Assembly: GCA_037447655.1 (NCBI GenBank)
Contig: JBBHKE010002410.1
Coordinates: forward strand, 117,841-181,840
Direction of reading: 5' to 3'
DNA from: Zygnema cylindricum
Lineage: Eukaryota; Streptophyta; Zygnematophyceae; Zygnematales; Zygnemataceae
Length of the DNA: 64,000 bases
Part shown: positions 62,917-64,000 of the stretch, one piece after another
How positions within the stretch are numbered: position 1 is the stretch's first letter
How the letters are laid out: each line of letters opens with the position of its first letter
The notes under the pieces: model-generated
What the model was told of the DNA's origin: nothing
The model's input: only the letters and a program-made list of their open reading frames with translations
Databases searched by the model: none
Position numbers and translations under genes: made by a program

Positions 62917-63584
62917 CTATGTACACATTTGAAGAGAGCGAGTATCATTTTGTTCGGATTTTGAATACTCGGAATGATTGTGAAATGCATGAAGATGGTG
63001 CTCACATTCGTCTACAAATTCAAACTCCTCTTCACAAAAAGGGCATTTATAGCCGTCTGAACCAAAAACAATCAAAAGTCTTGACATGAGAAGATAGTGT
63101 TTTTCCAATCGAATGAATGCTGGAATGGGGTGGAAATTAGCGATGACCTTTTGTAAGTAAACCTGTCTTTTTAATTATCACTTCTCTACCTGCCTCTCTG
63201 TGCAATAAGAGGACAAAAAACTTTTTATCATGTGGAAAAACCAAGATCAACTAGCAAGCTCTTCTTCGTCTCTCGTGCATACTTCACTGGATTTTGCATC
63301 AGAATATGCGATCAGAAAATAAAGAGCAATTGGCTTACTCTTAAACAATAATTTGACAATTGTGCATAAAGAATCACAAGTTTTGAGAGGCAAAAAAAAA
63401 ATCGAACTCTATCAGCCATAGAGTGTATTCTCTTAGGAAACAGTGACCGCTTCCCAGTTTGTTTAACAGTTTGTTTGTTTGTTTATTTTTCATCCATTAA
63501 TCATGGGCTTAAGAACATACCTTGACGACCATCGTTACGTAAATATGCATGCTGGAGAGCCTTCTCAGGAGATAATCGATCAGC
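62917..63584 (-). CDS. 3' end of a protein kinase-like gene with a C-terminal C2H2 finger (partial)
   Basis: Two exons: 63521-63584 (acceptor GGACAG|G, donor CAAG|GTATGT) and 62917-63056 (acceptor GGTTCAG|A, stop TAG). The phase-1 junction makes codon GAC. The first exon reads ADRLSPEKALQHAYLRNDG, which fits the end of a eukaryotic kinase C-lobe (DP-x-x-R-L-x-x-E-x-A-L-x-H-P-Y). The second reads GYKCPFCEEEFEFVDECEHH followed by LHAFH, a C2H2-like finger (C-x2-C...H-x4-H), and then a polar tail. Upstream exons lie beyond 64000, so the kinase assignment rests on about 20 residues. The fusion would be unusual, and the finger may instead belong to a separate domain family. Confidence 0.5.
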
Positions 63585-63869
63585 CTGTCCCCCATACCGA
63601 GGATATATCCAACAACAAAAGGTCAACAAAGAAATTGAAATATCCGGGATCCACACTACCTGGTTAACTATTACAGTGTAGGGTGAGTTTAATGTTTTTT
63701 TCGGATTCTCATTCTCTTTTCCTCCGTGTAGACATATCCGATTTTTGTTCAAAAGTGATAAATCAGATGTAAAAAATCTACCATTCCATCACAAAATTTT
63801 GATGGAAAACCCATGTATGGGAGAAAGATGAGTACGCTGAGCGAAAAAACAGGAACTCTAATAGAGGTA

Positions 63870-64000
63870 ATAGTAGTGTTGGGTATCGAGGACCACTTGC
63901 CGATATTCGATATGTACCGAATTTTAGGTACCCGATAATCGATATATCGCTTCGATATATCGATTATCGAAATATCGCGATATTTTTCCGATATATCGCC
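63870..64000. repeat. CGATA-rich repeat at the right edge
   Basis: Starts at about TAGTGTTGGGTATCGAG (63873). It contains many inverted CGATAT/ATATCG motifs to the end of the window. The start resembles hAT-type transposon termini, but the other end is outside the window. Confidence 0.4.

Overview
This is nuclear DNA from a eukaryote, most likely a green plant or streptophyte alga. Three observations point there. Two U2 snRNA genes carry the plant arrangement of a TCCCAC-type upstream element near -65 and a TATA box near -30. The repeats are dominated by Ty1/copia retrotransposons. The genes are split by short AT-rich introns with GTAAGT/GTGAGT donors and TTTTGCAG acceptors. The species cannot be named from the sequence. 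Gene density is low: one complete Hsp70 gene, one complete RING-CH membrane E3 ligase gene, the 3' end of a probable protein kinase gene, and two U2 snRNA genes. Almost everything else is repeat.

Layout. 1-5082: 3' part of a decayed copia element (Copia-1) and its LTR. 5083-7450: AT-rich DNA with foldback elements and a perfect 40-bp palindrome. 7451-14300: a copia element (Copia-2, +) interrupted by a second one in the opposite orientation (Copia-3, -). 14300-17500: remnant of a DDE transposase gene. 17528-20418: minus-strand copia fragment (Copia-4) fused to the LTR of a plus-strand element. 20572-27100 (block A) and 30800-35500 (block B) are two copies of one segment holding a U2 gene and the 3' end of Hsp70. 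Block A was later hit by Copia-5 (21605-25850, target duplication ATTCG), and block B preserves the matching empty site. Block A's Hsp70 piece is dead; block B's runs on into a full 12-exon Hsp70 gene (35237-41559, minus). 27138-27370 is C-rich and contains a 10-N assembly gap. 41560-47300: probable Hsp70 promoter with heat-shock elements, MITEs and palindromes. 47990-53765: Copia-6, nearly complete, between a C-rich and a G-rich tract. 53765-58900: AT-rich, with a ~970-bp inverted repeat built from a trihelix-domain gene fragment. 58922-59382: eleven copies of a 42-bp minisatellite. 60208-61856: RING-CH gene (+). 62917-63584: last two exons of a gene (-) joining a kinase C-lobe end to a C2H2 finger. 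63870-64000: CGATA-rich repeat.

The copia elements carry the most unusual biology. Two distinct families have a primer-binding site matching the anticodon region of initiator tRNA-Met (the half-tRNA priming known from Drosophila copia and yeast Ty5). The long-LTR family has a string of short covarying stem-loops in its LTR leader and a degenerate tRNA-like module in antisense. In Copia-6 the gag start codon lies inside the LTR, so the LTR end and the primer site are read as protein. All copia coding regions here are broken. Exon structures for Hsp70, RING-CH and the kinase/finger gene were worked out by hand from splice signals, phase and protein family motifs.
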